A stretch of DNA of 64,000 bases from Kaistella jeonii (GCF_000812865.1 NZ_JSYL01000001.1:124001-188000); one strand, 5' to 3'. Shown: positions 1 to 8,408, counted from the first letter of the stretch. Translations and numbers: made by a program. Notes: generated from the sequence alone by a model not told the origin.

Positions 1-1177
1 TACTCAAAGCTAAAGACGTAATTGGAATAAATAATAATCCTAATCCCATTCCGCGCACGATCAACATCCAGAAGAAATCATTCTTTCCTGTGTCCGGACC
101 AATAATTTTGTAACCCCAGAAACTGTAGATGAAGAAGGTGAGTAAACCCAGCGCAACCAATAACTGTTGCTTGACTCCTCTCGTTAATAGTCTTCCGATA
201 ATTGGCATCATCACCGCGGTTGTCAAAGCTGCAGGAATCATTAAAGCTCCCGATTGCAAAGCTGTCCAACCTAAAATACTTTGTGTATAAAGCGGAACAA
301 TGAATGTGGATCCGTAAAGACCGAAACCTAAAATAAAAGACATCGCGGTTCCCAGTCTTAAGTTTCCGTTTTTCAAAACCCGCAGTTCCACAATCGGATA
401 TTTGTAGGTGAGTTCACGCCAAAGGAAAAGAATCAGTCCAATGACTGCAGACGCAGTTAAGAAAATAATGAGTTTACTGTCAAACCAGTCTTCTTCGTGT
501 CCCCTTTCCAAAATATACTGAAGAGAACCTACCGTAATTGCGAGCAAAAGAATTCCGAACCAGTCGACATCTCTTGCTTTTCGTTTTTCGGCAAATTTCG
601 GACTTCGTACAAATTGTAAAGTCATAATTGCCGCAGCAATTCCAAGCGGAATGTTGATGTAAAAGATATAAGGCCAGCTAAAATTATCGACAATATAACC
701 TCCTAAAGGCGGACCTAAAGTTGGGCCGATAATTACACCTAATCCATAAATCGCTTGAGCCATACTCCGTTTTTCAATCGGATAAGATTCAGTAATGATG
801 GTTTGTGAAGTCACCAAAAGGGCTCCACCACCAATTCCCTGACATAAACGGAAAAATACGAGTTCCCAAATATTGGTCGCATTTCCACAGAGAAAAGAGA
901 AAATGGTAAATATGATAATAGAAGCGGCGAAATAATTTCTACGTCCAAACTGTGCAGACAGCCAGCTTGTCATCGGAACAATAATTACGTTCCCGATCGC
1001 ATAAGCGGTAATTACCCAACCCACCTCGGAAAGTGTCGCACCCAGATTTCCCTTCATTTCATTCAAAGCCACATTGACGATGGTAGAATCTACAATTTCT
1101 AAAAGCGCACACATTATCGCAGTAATGGTGATGATGAACCGTCTGGTGCCGTATTCGACTAATGAATCCTGTTGCAT
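1..1177 (-). CDS. DHA2-family multidrug MFS permease (EmrB-like), 3' end cut off
   Basis: Reading the minus strand from the ATG at 1177 gives an uninterrupted frame that runs off the window edge, so about 392 residues of an expected 500 or so are present. The protein is highly hydrophobic. It shows the DHA2 signatures: an early LEIVDSTIVNVAL segment (residues about 26-38), SAQFGRR in the first cytoplasmic loop (motif A) and GVIIGPTLGPPLGG (motif C, antiporter). The family exports drugs across the inner membrane by proton antiport and works with a membrane fusion protein and an outer-membrane factor, which are exactly the two genes upstream (1264 and 2432). It is the last visible gene of the tetR-led operon, 86 bp after the fusion protein. 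The substrate cannot be told from sequence. Confidence 0.93.
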   Translation of the reverse strand, partial: MQQDSLVEYGTRRFIITITAIMCALLEIVDSTIVNVALNEMKGNLGATLSEVGWVITAYAIGNVIIVPMTSWLSAQFGRRNYFAASIIIFTIFSFLCGNATNIWELVFFRLCQGIGGGALLVTSQTIITESYPIEKRSMAQAIYGLGVIIGPTLGPPLGGYIVDNFSWPYIFYINIPLGIAAAIMTLQFVRSPKFAEKRKARDVDWFGILLLAITVGSLQYILERGHEEDWFDSKLIIFLTASAVIGLILFLWRELTYKYPIVELRVLKNGNLRLGTAMSFILGFGLYGSTFIVPLYTQSILGWTALQSGALMIPAALTTAVMMPIIGRLLTRGVKQQLLVALGLLTFFIYSFWGYKIIGPDTGKNDFFWMLIVRGMGLGLLFIPITSLALS

Positions 1178-1263
1178 TTTTTTGCTGGAAGTTTGAAGTT
1201 TTTTTAAAGAGAGAAATTTTTAAAGTCAGAAAAAATTGATTTTTCGTCCTTTCTCGAACTTCA

Positions 1264-2382
1264 TTATTTTAAATTAACGGTTGTTTTTACATTCATTCCT
1301 GCACGAAGTTTTTTTGCGATTTTTGGATCGAGTTTTACAAAATCGATTCTTACCGGAAGTCTTTGAACCACTTTCACAAAATTTCCACTTGCATTATCCG
1401 GAGGAAGAATAGAAAAGGTTGAACCTGTTGCCGGAGAAAAAGAACTTACAACACCTTCAAATTTATGATCCGGAAAAGCATCAATTTCAACATCGACTTT
1501 TTGACCTTCTACCATTTTAGAAAGTTGTGTTTCTTTGAAATTAGCAATAATCCAGTTGCTGTTATCTCTTACCAAACTAAATAATTGCGCTCCAGCCTGA
1601 ACAAACTGCCCTTTTTGAGTAGAAACTTTTGAAACAAAACCATCTTCCGGCGCCAAAATAATGGTGTAAGACAACATTAATTTTGCATTTTCAACATCTA
1701 CTTCTCTTTGTTTAGACACCGAACTTGCAACACCGATTTGTTCGGAACTTGCTGCAGTTTGTGAATTCACAATTCCTGTTTGTTGAGAAACCTGATTTCT
1801 TTGATCAACCAAAACCTGTAACTGCCGGTCAGCAGATTGTTTGGCAGCCAAAGCAGTTTCATATTGCTGTTGCGTGATGGTATGATCTTTTACCAAATTG
1901 CTGTATCTTTTTAGATCTTGCGAAGTTTTCCACACATTTACTTTAGCTGCTTCAATCTGTGCAGTTGCAGTCGCGATAGCAGCATTAGTAGAATTAATGT
2001 TTTGAGACGCAGCATTCGTACTTGCTTTTGCCGTAGAAATATTACTTCTTGCTGTTCCCAACGCAGCTTTTGCAGATTCCAAAGCCATTTTTTGATCTCT
2101 GTTATCTAGGATGACCAAAGTATCTCCTTTTTTAACAAATTGATTATCTTTCACATGAACTTCAGTGATATAACCTGAGACTTTCGAAATTACAGGACTC
2201 ATATTCGAAGCGATCTGAGCGTCATCTGTAGACTCATGGGTTTGGCCAAAAGAATAAGTTCGGTATCCAAAAATTCCACCAACAATTAAAACTGCTGCTA
2301 AAATGATAGGAAAAATGGGGCTTTTCTTTTTCTTAGATTCTGGGAAAAGTTCCGGCTGTTCTGGGGTAGTATTATCGTCCAT
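1264..2382 (-). CDS. HlyD/EmrA-family membrane fusion protein
   Basis: Periplasmic adaptor linking the DHA2 permease (1..1177) to the outer-membrane channel (2432). Counting from the ATG at 2382 the protein has 372 residues: a charged cytoplasmic tail, one membrane anchor at about 24-45, the STDDAQI motif typical of EmrA, a biotinyl-lipoyl-like half around VSGYITEVHVKDNQFVKKGD, a long Ala/Gln-rich coiled-coil hairpin (about 95-220), the second lipoyl half (ILAPEDGFVSKV) and a beta-barrel end. A TTG at 2418 would add 12 residues and lies 13 bp after the upstream stop; I prefer the ATG, but the TTG followed by KKIQIK cannot be excluded. It lies between the channel and permease genes in one operon. 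Confidence 0.92.
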   Translation of the reverse strand: MDDNTTPEQPELFPESKKKKSPIFPIILAAVLIVGGIFGYRTYSFGQTHESTDDAQIASNMSPVISKVSGYITEVHVKDNQFVKKGDTLVILDNRDQKMALESAKAALGTARSNISTAKASTNAASQNINSTNAAIATATAQIEAAKVNVWKTSQDLKRYSNLVKDHTITQQQYETALAAKQSADRQLQVLVDQRNQVSQQTGIVNSQTAASSEQIGVASSVSKQREVDVENAKLMLSYTIILAPEDGFVSKVSTQKGQFVQAGAQLFSLVRDNSNWIIANFKETQLSKMVEGQKVDVEIDAFPDHKFEGVVSSFSPATGSTFSILPPDNASGNFVKVVQRLPVRIDFVKLDPKIAKKLRAGMNVKTTVNLK

Positions 2383-2431
2383 TGTATTATTTTCTGTTTT
2401 TATTTGTATTTTTTTCAACGTGAAGCGCTGT

Positions 2432-3748
2432 TTATTTTAAAATTAAAATTCCTGAGGTTTGCAGTAGCTTTCGATTAGCAAGTGCCGCATCAGCTTTCGC
2501 ATTAACAACATTTACGTTGGCTGTAATTTGTGCCGCATCCGCATCTAAAAGCTCAGTGATGGTCGCTAAACCGTTATCGAATTTATTTTTCGTCACCCGA
2601 TAATTTTCATTTGCCTGATCTGCAGCTTTTTCGTAAACAACAATTTTCTTCTTCGCAAACTGGGAATTCTGAAAATCTCTGTTTACTTCCAGTTTGATTT
2701 GATCGCCCAGTAGATCGGTGGTCGCCGAAATTTCTTTTTCTTTAGCCTCTGCTTTTAATAAAGCTGAATTTTTCTTCCAGAGATTATCGATGTTGTATTG
2801 TAATCCGATTCCGATATTGGCAGCGTTAAAAATGGTAAGGATCTTCGGAACGTCGGCTGCAATATAACCTCCTGTTAAAGCGATTGTCGGTAAATTCTCG
2901 GCTTTCGCAGATTTAATTCCCAGTTCGATGGCTTTTTTTTGATAATCGATCGCCAGCAGATCTTTTCTGTTTGAAGTCGCTTGATCTAAATAATAGGAAA
3001 CGGGACGGTTTTCAGAAAGTTCTGCGATATAATTTTCGTCGATTTGAATTTCTGTAGTTTCCGGAAGTCCCAATAGCAGATCCATATTGATGTTCGCAAT
3101 GCTGTAATTATTCTCTGCGTCCAGCAATTGCAATTCGATATTTGAGGTTTGCAGATTTGCTTTTAATTTATCATTTCTGGCAATGATCCCATTGTCTTCT
3201 AATTTCTGAAAAGACTGATCTCTCTTTTGAGCTGCCGAAAGATTTTCTTCTAAAACTTTAATTGCCTGATTGGCTTTGAAAAGGTTGTTATAAGCTTGTG
3301 AAACATTATATGCAATCGCAACTTTATTGTTCTCACTGCTTAGTTTTGACGCTTCGATTAAATATTGTGCTGATTGAATTCCGTATTTTATTCTGCCACC
3401 CGCATAGATTGGGAGCGAGGCTGCAACGTTTCCGTAAAATGCAGAATTTGCTGTTGGCGTACTTCCACCGTTTGGCGAAGGTGGCAAAATTTTCAGATCT
3501 ACATTTGCATTTGCGAGCGCTAAAGCAGTTCCCGAAACTTTTAAACTTGGAAGTCTGTTGTTTTTAGCTTCCAGATAATTGGCAGTCGCTTCCTGGATTT
3601 TCGCTTCATCAATTTTCAAATTTTTCGAATTTTGAATTCCGAGCATTACGGCTTCATCCAAAGTAATCGATTTTTTTTCCTGCGCATTTAAGCTAACTGC
3701 GAGGGTCAGAAAAGCAATTACAAAAAGTGAGTTATTTATTTTCTTCAT
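2432..3748 (-). CDS. TolC-family outer-membrane efflux protein
   Basis: A 438-residue outer-membrane factor. It begins with a Sec signal peptide (hydrophobic core after MKKINN, cleavage near LNAQ at about residue 22), followed by the two repeated helical-hairpin halves of the TolC/OEP family: LDEAVMLGIQNSKNLK near the start and NRDFQNSQFAKKKI with the typical NKFDNGLATITELLDAD near the end. It should form the trimeric channel that completes the efflux pump with the HlyD-like protein and DHA2 permease encoded just downstream. Its start overlaps the end of the tetR gene by 17 bp, so the two are very probably translated from one mRNA. Length is normal for the family in Bacteroidetes. Confidence 0.93.
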   Translation of the reverse strand: MKKINNSLFVIAFLTLAVSLNAQEKKSITLDEAVMLGIQNSKNLKIDEAKIQEATANYLEAKNNRLPSLKVSGTALALANANVDLKILPPSPNGGSTPTANSAFYGNVAASLPIYAGGRIKYGIQSAQYLIEASKLSSENNKVAIAYNVSQAYNNLFKANQAIKVLEENLSAAQKRDQSFQKLEDNGIIARNDKLKANLQTSNIELQLLDAENNYSIANINMDLLLGLPETTEIQIDENYIAELSENRPVSYYLDQATSNRKDLLAIDYQKKAIELGIKSAKAENLPTIALTGGYIAADVPKILTIFNAANIGIGLQYNIDNLWKKNSALLKAEAKEKEISATTDLLGDQIKLEVNRDFQNSQFAKKKIVVYEKAADQANENYRVTKNKFDNGLATITELLDADAAQITANVNVVNAKADAALANRKLLQTSGILILK

Positions 3749-4349
3749 AACCTAAAAGGTATTTTAAAACGTTTTTGATGTGGTTGTTGAGGTCTTCAAA
3801 ATAAAGATTCTCATATTTTTCGTCACCTTTATAAAACTTTTTATAAATCGGCAAAGAATTTAAGGCGCTAAAAATTGTTCCTGAAATTGTAGAATGAATA
3901 AATTCTAAGCGCGGTCTTTTGGTGAAAACTTTATTTTTAAGTCCAGATTCGATCAGCTGCTTGTATATCTCCAGAAATCCCATTTTCGATTCATTCAAAA
4001 CCTTTACAATGTGTTCATTTTTATTTGTCAACTGTTCCCTTTGCATGATGAGGTAAAAAGTTTTGAGGTTTTTTACCCGGTCGGTGTAGCGATTGATCAC
4101 CACAATTAACTTCTCCCATTCATTCATCTTTTTATCAGCGATAACATCTTTGGCAAAAGACAGACTTTCATTCATCCGAAACTCAAAAATTTTTTCAAAC
4201 AGTTTTTCTTTCGAACCAAAATAATAAGAAATCATAGAAACATTTACGTTGGCTTCCTTAGAAATTTCTCTAATTGAAGTTCCTTCGAAACCCTTTTCAG
4301 CAAAGAGCTTTTCAGCGTTAAATAAAATATTTTCTTCCTTTGAAATCAT
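3732..4349 (-). CDS. TetR/AcrR-family transcriptional regulator of the efflux operon
   Basis: A 205-residue regulator with the N-terminal TetR helix-turn-helix at about residues 8-55 (GTSIREISKEANVNVSMISYYFGSKEKLFEKIF). The remaining helical domain would bind an inducer and dimerise. It is the first gene of the efflux operon and overlaps the channel gene by 17 bp. A perfect 16-bp palindrome at 4400-4415 overlaps the predicted -33 element of its own promoter, which fits autorepression of the whole tetR-tolC-emrA-emrB unit with relief by a toxic ligand. The ligand is unknown. Repressor action is the family norm, not something the sequence proves. Confidence 0.92.
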   Translation of the reverse strand: MISKEENILFNAEKLFAEKGFEGTSIREISKEANVNVSMISYYFGSKEKLFEKIFEFRMNESLSFAKDVIADKKMNEWEKLIVVINRYTDRVKNLKTFYLIMQREQLTNKNEHIVKVLNESKMGFLEIYKQLIESGLKNKVFTKRPRLEFIHSTISGTIFSALNSLPIYKKFYKGDEKYENLYFEDLNNHIKNVLKYLLGYEENK

Positions 4350-4371
4350 GATTTTAATGATTTTGCGGTTG

Positions 4372-4406
4372 CAAAGTTAAACTATTATTTTGCTGAATCA
4401 ATCAAA
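4372..4406 (-). promoter_or_regulatory. Promoter of the tetR-efflux operon
   Basis: On the minus strand TAACTTTG (plus 4372-4379) matches the Bacteroidetes -7 consensus TAnnTTTG exactly. TTG at 4399-4401 lies 19 bp upstream, within the normal spacing for a -33 element; a TTTG at 4403-4406 (23 bp) is an alternative. The start codon at 4349 would follow a leader of about 15-20 nt. Confidence 0.7.
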
Positions 4407-4415
4407 CGTTTGATT
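4400..4415. promoter_or_regulatory. Perfect 16-bp palindrome, candidate TetR operator
   Basis: AATCAAACGTTTGATT reads identically on both strands. It covers the predicted -33 region of the efflux promoter in the intergenic space upstream of the TetR-family gene. Size, symmetry and place are those of a TetR-family operator. Assignment to this regulator is inference. Confidence 0.65.
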
Positions 4416-4456
4416 TTAATTGATAGTTTTTAAAAAAAGTTTTCATAGATAAAGCT

Positions 4457-4477
4457 AATATCGTAATATTGCAATAT
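4457..4477. promoter_or_regulatory. Candidate ArsR operator/promoter region
   Basis: An AT-rich stretch 40-60 bp before arsR contains the perfect 12-bp palindrome ATATTGCAATAT (4466-4477), preceded by the related half ATATCG. TAATATTG at 4464-4471 is one mismatch from the TAnnTTTG -7 box. Overlap of a dyad with a promoter in front of an ArsR gene is the usual autorepression layout. The exact boundaries are uncertain. Confidence 0.45.
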
Positions 4478-4515
4478 CAAATTATTAATTCAGAAAATAC
4501 ATTCAATTTTTAAAA

Positions 4516-4845
4516 ATGGGTCTTACAAAAACGGAACACTTTACGGAGGAACAAAATGAAATTTCCTCCTTATTAAAAGCTTTGGCTCACCCCGCCAGAA
4601 TCGCGATTGTAGAATATCTTTTATCCATTGATACTTGCATTTGTAATGATATTGTTGCAGAAATTGGTTTGGCACAGGCAACAGTTTCTCAACATTTAAA
4701 AGAATTGAAAAATGCTGAGATCATTCAGGGAACGATCGAGGGAAAATCGATCTGCTATTGTATCAATCCCAAAACCTTTAAAAAAATGGAGCATTTTATC
4801 GGTCAAATATTTTATAAAATCGATCAGCAGAATAATTGCTGCTAA
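4516..4845 (+). CDS. arsR: ArsR-family metalloregulator
   Basis: A 109-residue winged-helix repressor of the ArsR/SmtB family. The recognition region is LAQATVSQHLKELKNAEII (about 52-70), followed by the wing EGKSICYCINP. Cysteines C41 and C43 (DTCICND) sit where the arsenite-binding ELCVCDL-type motif lies in classical ArsR; C80/C82 in the wing and a C-terminal CC pair (108-109) are extra thiols. The protein should release DNA when As(III) binds. It is 23 bp upstream of arsM and in the same direction, so it most likely controls arsenic methylation. It is divergent from the tetR operon across a 166-bp regulatory region. Confidence 0.92.
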   Translation: MGLTKTEHFTEEQNEISSLLKALAHPARIAIVEYLLSIDTCICNDIVAEIGLAQATVSQHLKELKNAEIIQGTIEGKSICYCINPKTFKKMEHFIGQIFYKIDQQNNCC

Positions 4846-4868
4846 CTACAAAAAGAAAAATTCAGACG

Positions 4869-5708
4869 ATGGAAACAAACGAACAGATCAAAGAAATGGT
4901 AAAGCAAAAATATTCTGAAATTGCTTTGCAGGATAAAGCAACGAACGAATCATCCTGTTGCGGTGCAGGAGGTTGCAGCACGGAAGTTTACAACATCATG
5001 TCGGAAGAATATAACGAAATCGATGGCTATGCGAAAGAGGCTGATCTTGGTTTAGGTTGCGGTCTACCAACGAATTTTGCAAGAATTAAAAAAGGAGATA
5101 CGGTCATAGATTTAGGTAGTGGCGCCGGAAACGACTGTTTTGTCGCCCGTGCAGAAACCGGTGAAGATGGTCGCGTGATCGGAATTGATTTTACGGAAGC
5201 GATGATTGAAAAAGCGAAGAAAAATGCAACTCAATTAGGGTATCAAAATGTGGAATTTCGACAGGGTGATATTGAAAATATTCCGATGACTGCAAATGTG
5301 GCAGATGTTGTAGTGAGCAATTGTGTGATGAACCTGGTTCCCGATAAACCAAAAGCTTTTGCAGAAGTTTATCGAATTTTAAAACCGACCGGTCATTTTT
5401 CGATTTCCGATATTGTTTTGGTGGGAGAATTGCCTGAAAAAATAAAAAATGCCGCCGAAATGTATGCAGGTTGCGTGGCAAGTGCGATCCAGAAAGAAGA
5501 TTATTTAAATATTATCAAGGAATCGGGTTTCAAAAATATCATCCTTCAAAAAGAAAAAGCGATTATCATTCCTGATGATATTTTAAGAAATTATCTGAAC
5601 GAAGACGAAATTGAGACTTATAAAAATTCTGATACCAAGATTTTCAGCATTACCGTTTTTGCAGAAAAAGGTGAGAAATGTTGCTCACCAAATGACAACT
5701 GCTGTTAG
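4869..5708 (+). CDS. arsM: Arsenite S-adenosylmethionine methyltransferase
   Basis: A 279-residue ArsM; the ATG at 4869 is chosen because an upstream TTG in frame would overlap arsR. SAM-binding motif I is DLGSGAGNDCF (81-91). The As(III)-coordinating cysteines of the family are present: C64 (GLGCGLP), C152 (VSNCVMNL) and C202 (YAGCVAS). Additional pairs C30/C31 with C36, and C271/C272 and C278/C279, give a Cys-rich start and tail. The enzyme methylates arsenite to volatile or less retained methylarsenicals in the cytoplasm. It forms a two-gene unit with arsR. No arsenate reductase or Acr3/ArsB pump is adjacent, so methylation may be the local detoxification output or the pump is elsewhere. 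Confidence 0.95.
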   Translation: METNEQIKEMVKQKYSEIALQDKATNESSCCGAGGCSTEVYNIMSEEYNEIDGYAKEADLGLGCGLPTNFARIKKGDTVIDLGSGAGNDCFVARAETGEDGRVIGIDFTEAMIEKAKKNATQLGYQNVEFRQGDIENIPMTANVADVVVSNCVMNLVPDKPKAFAEVYRILKPTGHFSISDIVLVGELPEKIKNAAEMYAGCVASAIQKEDYLNIIKESGFKNIILQKEKAIIIPDDILRNYLNEDEIETYKNSDTKIFSITVFAEKGEKCCSPNDNCC

Positions 5709-5740
5709 AAAAAATAATTCTATAAACTCACATTTTATTT

Positions 5741-5748
5741 TACCTTTG
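5741..5748 (+). promoter_or_regulatory. -7 box upstream of the Cys/His-repeat gene
   Basis: TACCTTTG is an exact TAnnTTTG match 32 bp before the start codon at 5781. No clear TTG -33 element is seen at the right distance, so the gene may use both this promoter and read-through from arsM. Confidence 0.45.
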
Positions 5749-5780
5749 ACTTACTTTAAAACTATTAAAATCAAATCAAT

Positions 5781-6050
5781 ATGAAAAAAATTATTTCGGT
5801 TTTGGCAATTACCGCTTGCACTTTTGCTTATTCCCAGGAAACTCCGAAAAAAGATTGTTGCGCAGGAAAAGATAAAAAAGAATGCAGTATGGAAGGTAAG
5901 AAGACTTCAAAAGGTTGTGACATGAAAGATCACAAAGATTGCAAAATGGATGGTAATAAAACAGCAAAAGCCTGTGATATGAAAAACCACAAGGATTGCA
6001 AGATGGATTGCAAAGAAAAAGATAAAAGGGAGGCTAAAAAAGTCGCTTAA
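5781..6050 (+). CDS. Small exported Cys/His/Lys-rich tandem-repeat protein, putative metal or metalloid binder
   Basis: An 89-residue protein with a clear Sec signal peptide (cleavage near residue 18-19, AYSQ). The mature part, about 70 residues, is almost all Lys, Cys, Asp, His and Met. It contains a 19-residue tandem repeat at 41-59 and 60-78, each with the core CDMKxHKDCKMD, and a CC pair at 26-27. Eight cysteines occur in the mature chain (26, 27, 35, 46, 54, 65, 73, 77). I recognise no named family. The composition suggests soft-metal binding outside the cytoplasm, metallothionein-like in style only. It lies 72 bp after arsM and ends in a strong terminator, so it may belong to the arsenic response. 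The function is inference. Confidence 0.85.
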   Translation: MKKIISVLAITACTFAYSQETPKKDCCAGKDKKECSMEGKKTSKGCDMKDHKDCKMDGNKTAKACDMKNHKDCKMDCKEKDKREAKKVA

Positions 6051-6057
6051 TAATTAC

Positions 6058-6083
6058 AACCGCTGAAAAGCGGTTTTTTTTTT
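6058..6083 (+). terminator. Intrinsic terminator after the arsR-arsM unit
   Basis: A perfect 7-bp stem AACCGCT/AGCGGTT with a GAAA loop is followed by a run of ten T. It closes the arsR-arsM-Cys-repeat unit. Confidence 0.9.
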
Positions 6084-6362
6084 GTAAAATATTTGACTAC
6101 TTAAATTTTTGTACTTCAATACTCGATGAATTTTACTAAACTTTTAAATAAAACAGATTTGGGTGTCAATAAAATTTAAACCAGCGTATAAATTAAGTAA
6201 TCAATTATTCAACATTTTAAATTAATAAAAAAATTCAAACTTTTTTATTATTGTATTCATCAATGTTTTTAAAGACCATAAGGTGATAAAGTGATAAGTC
6301 CTTAGAAATTAGGTACAAAGAAATATTTATTTGTAATTTACAATAACTAAAAACACAATAAA
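6084..6362. other. Intergenic region without a recognised gene
   Basis: AT-rich non-coding stretch between the terminator at 6083 and the secreted protein gene at 6363. I see no exact TAnnTTTG box close to the downstream start and no RNA gene. It presumably holds the promoter of the 6363 gene. Confidence 0.5.
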
Positions 6363-8360
6363 ATGAAAACTATTTACACCTTGATGATGTTTTTTGCCAC
6401 CTTTTGGCAAATGAATGCAAAGTATTCTACAGTTTCTTTTTCCGAGAATTTCTCTGACACAAAAGCATGCGAGAGTTTAACAATCTCACATCACAGCTCC
6501 ATTGATTTGAGTACGAAATGCTCGATCAAATCTGATGCAGATTATTCTGTATTTAACACCAATACTTCTTTAGCGACTTGTAATCCACCAACTTCGCCTC
6601 AAGATAGTTATGTAACTTCTACCACAGCAAAAATATCCTGGACACCACCTGCTGTTTCGCCGGCGAATGGCTACGAGATTTATTACAGCAACAATAATGT
6701 TCCTCCCACTGCAGCTACAGCACCCACTTTAACAGGAATCTTCGGAGTAAATACAAATTTAACAGGTCTTACGCCTTCCAAGGGATATTACGTTTATGTA
6801 CGCAGCAATTGTAGCCCCACTGAAAAAAGTGTTTGGACTGAGAGCACTGTTTTTGTGACCAATTGTCCTGTCGTAGCAGAATTTACTCAAAATTTTGATT
6901 CTGTTAATGACCCCAATTTGCCCAATTGTTGGCGTAGAATAAACGGACTTGGAGATGTAAATGTTCAACCTGCACCAATAGGATCTCCACCAAATGCCTT
7001 GCGAATGTATTCTGCTACTGTTCCCAAAGTGGCTATGATTTCATTACCACCGGTAAATACGCTGCAGTCAGGAAATTACAAACTGCGTTTTAAATTACGG
7101 GGGAATTCTGCACCAGGCGGAAAACTGGAAGTAGGATATCTTATTGATCAGCAGAATCTTGCAACTTTTGTTTTATTATATACCTATACTGCAAACAGTA
7201 TTAGCGTAGTAGATAATTATGAGACTCCACCGATTGTTGCTCCTCCCGGAATAGAGACGTTAGCTTTTAGAGCTTCTCCTACTCCTGCGACCGCTATTTT
7301 AATTGATGATGTGGTTTACAGCTTAGCTTCATCCTGCACAGAACCAACTACTATCAAAGCAAATGCTTTACAGACAAACGGAGCAACGATATCCTGGACT
7401 GCGCCAGTAAATGTACCGGCAAACGGATACGAAATTTATTACAGCACAGTCAATACAGCTCCCACAGCCGCAACACCTCCAACTATTACAGGAGTTAATG
7501 CTTTAAGTATTGTTTTAAGCAGTTTAAATTCTGCTACAAAATATTATCTTTGGGTGAGGTCAAACTGTTCACCTGCCGAAAAAAGTATCTGGACGAACAG
7601 TATTAATTTTGTGACGCTCTGTAATAATGCAAATCCTCCTTATACCATGGATTTTTCGACAGCAGTTTATCCCGATTTGCCTATATGCACTTCTGCAAGC
7701 AATGAAGGTTCAGGTAGCATTTGGGATGTAAGACCTGCAGCTCCGGGATTTACAGGAAAACTTCTGGAATACAGTTATAATACGTTATTTCCCGCCAATA
7801 CCTGGTTCTACACGCAGGGTATTAATTTGGTTAAAGGAAATACATATTCCATAGGTTATAAATATGGCAATAATTCTACTACGTATAAAGAAAAATTGAA
7901 AGTTGCCATTGGAACTTCACCAACCGCAGCTGCGATGACAACCACTATCGGAAATTATCCTTCAATAAGTACTTTGACACCAATTACTGAAACTAATAAA
8001 ACTTTTAAACCTACCATTTCCGGCGTTTACTATTTAGGCTTTCAAGCTTATTCCGACCCGAAACAGGATCACCTGTATCTTGATGATATAAAAGTGACCA
8101 CTATCGCTTTAGCAACTGATGAGACCTCACATGGTGAAAATTTATTGAAGATCTATCCAAATCCGTTCAGCGAATTTGTGAACATATCAGAATTTGAAAA
8201 TATTGAAAAGATATTAATAACAGATGCTTCCGGAAGATTTATTAAAACGGTGAGACCTTCAAAAAGTTTGAATTTAAAAAACTTAAGTAAAGGTTTATAT
8301 CTGATCAATCTGCAAATGAAAGATGGTTCTGTTCAGATTATTAAGGCTATTAAAAAATAA
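6363..8360 (+). CDS. Secreted fibronectin type III protein with T9SS type A sorting domain
   Basis: A 665-residue exported protein. An N-terminal hydrophobic segment (about 3-19, ending near MNAK) acts as signal peptide. Two closely similar fibronectin III modules lie at about 73-168 and 323-420; they share KISWT/TISWT, NGYEIYYS, SNCSPxEKSxWT and a closing NFVT/VFVT-C. Each is followed by a jelly-roll-like region (about 169-320 and 421-590) resembling the MAM/concanavalin-like modules common in flavobacterial surface proteins. The C-terminus (about 592-665, IYPNPFSEFVNIS to the final IKAIKK) is a type A sorting domain for the type IX system, so the protein should reach the cell surface or medium. 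No catalytic motif is visible; adhesion or glycan binding is possible. Confidence 0.88.
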   Translation: MKTIYTLMMFFATFWQMNAKYSTVSFSENFSDTKACESLTISHHSSIDLSTKCSIKSDADYSVFNTNTSLATCNPPTSPQDSYVTSTTAKISWTPPAVSPANGYEIYYSNNNVPPTAATAPTLTGIFGVNTNLTGLTPSKGYYVYVRSNCSPTEKSVWTESTVFVTNCPVVAEFTQNFDSVNDPNLPNCWRRINGLGDVNVQPAPIGSPPNALRMYSATVPKVAMISLPPVNTLQSGNYKLRFKLRGNSAPGGKLEVGYLIDQQNLATFVLLYTYTANSISVVDNYETPPIVAPPGIETLAFRASPTPATAILIDDVVYSLASSCTEPTTIKANALQTNGATISWTAPVNVPANGYEIYYSTVNTAPTAATPPTITGVNALSIVLSSLNSATKYYLWVRSNCSPAEKSIWTNSINFVTLCNNANPPYTMDFSTAVYPDLPICTSASNEGSGSIWDVRPAAPGFTGKLLEYSYNTLFPANTWFYTQGINLVKGNTYSIGYKYGNNSTTYKEKLKVAIGTSPTAAAMTTTIGNYPSISTLTPITETNKTFKPTISGVYYLGFQAYSDPKQDHLYLDDIKVTTIALATDETSHGENLLKIYPNPFSEFVNISEFENIEKILITDASGRFIKTVRPSKSLNLKNLSKGLYLINLQMKDGSVQIIKAIKK

Positions 8361-8379
8361 TATCATTAATTTAAAATAG

Positions 8380-8408
8380 AAGAGCGACAGTAATGCCGCT
8401 CTTTTTTT
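8380..8408 (+). terminator. Intrinsic terminator after the fibronectin/T9SS gene
   Basis: Stem AAGAGCG/CGCTCTT (8380-8386 with 8397-8403), 10-nt loop, then a T run to 8408. It separates this gene from the convergent dnaE. Confidence 0.8.

Noticed and set aside
4836-4868. Longer start of arsM overlapping arsR
   Set aside because: The extra eleven residues begin at TTG within the arsR end and are not ArsM-like; the ATG at 4869 is well placed.
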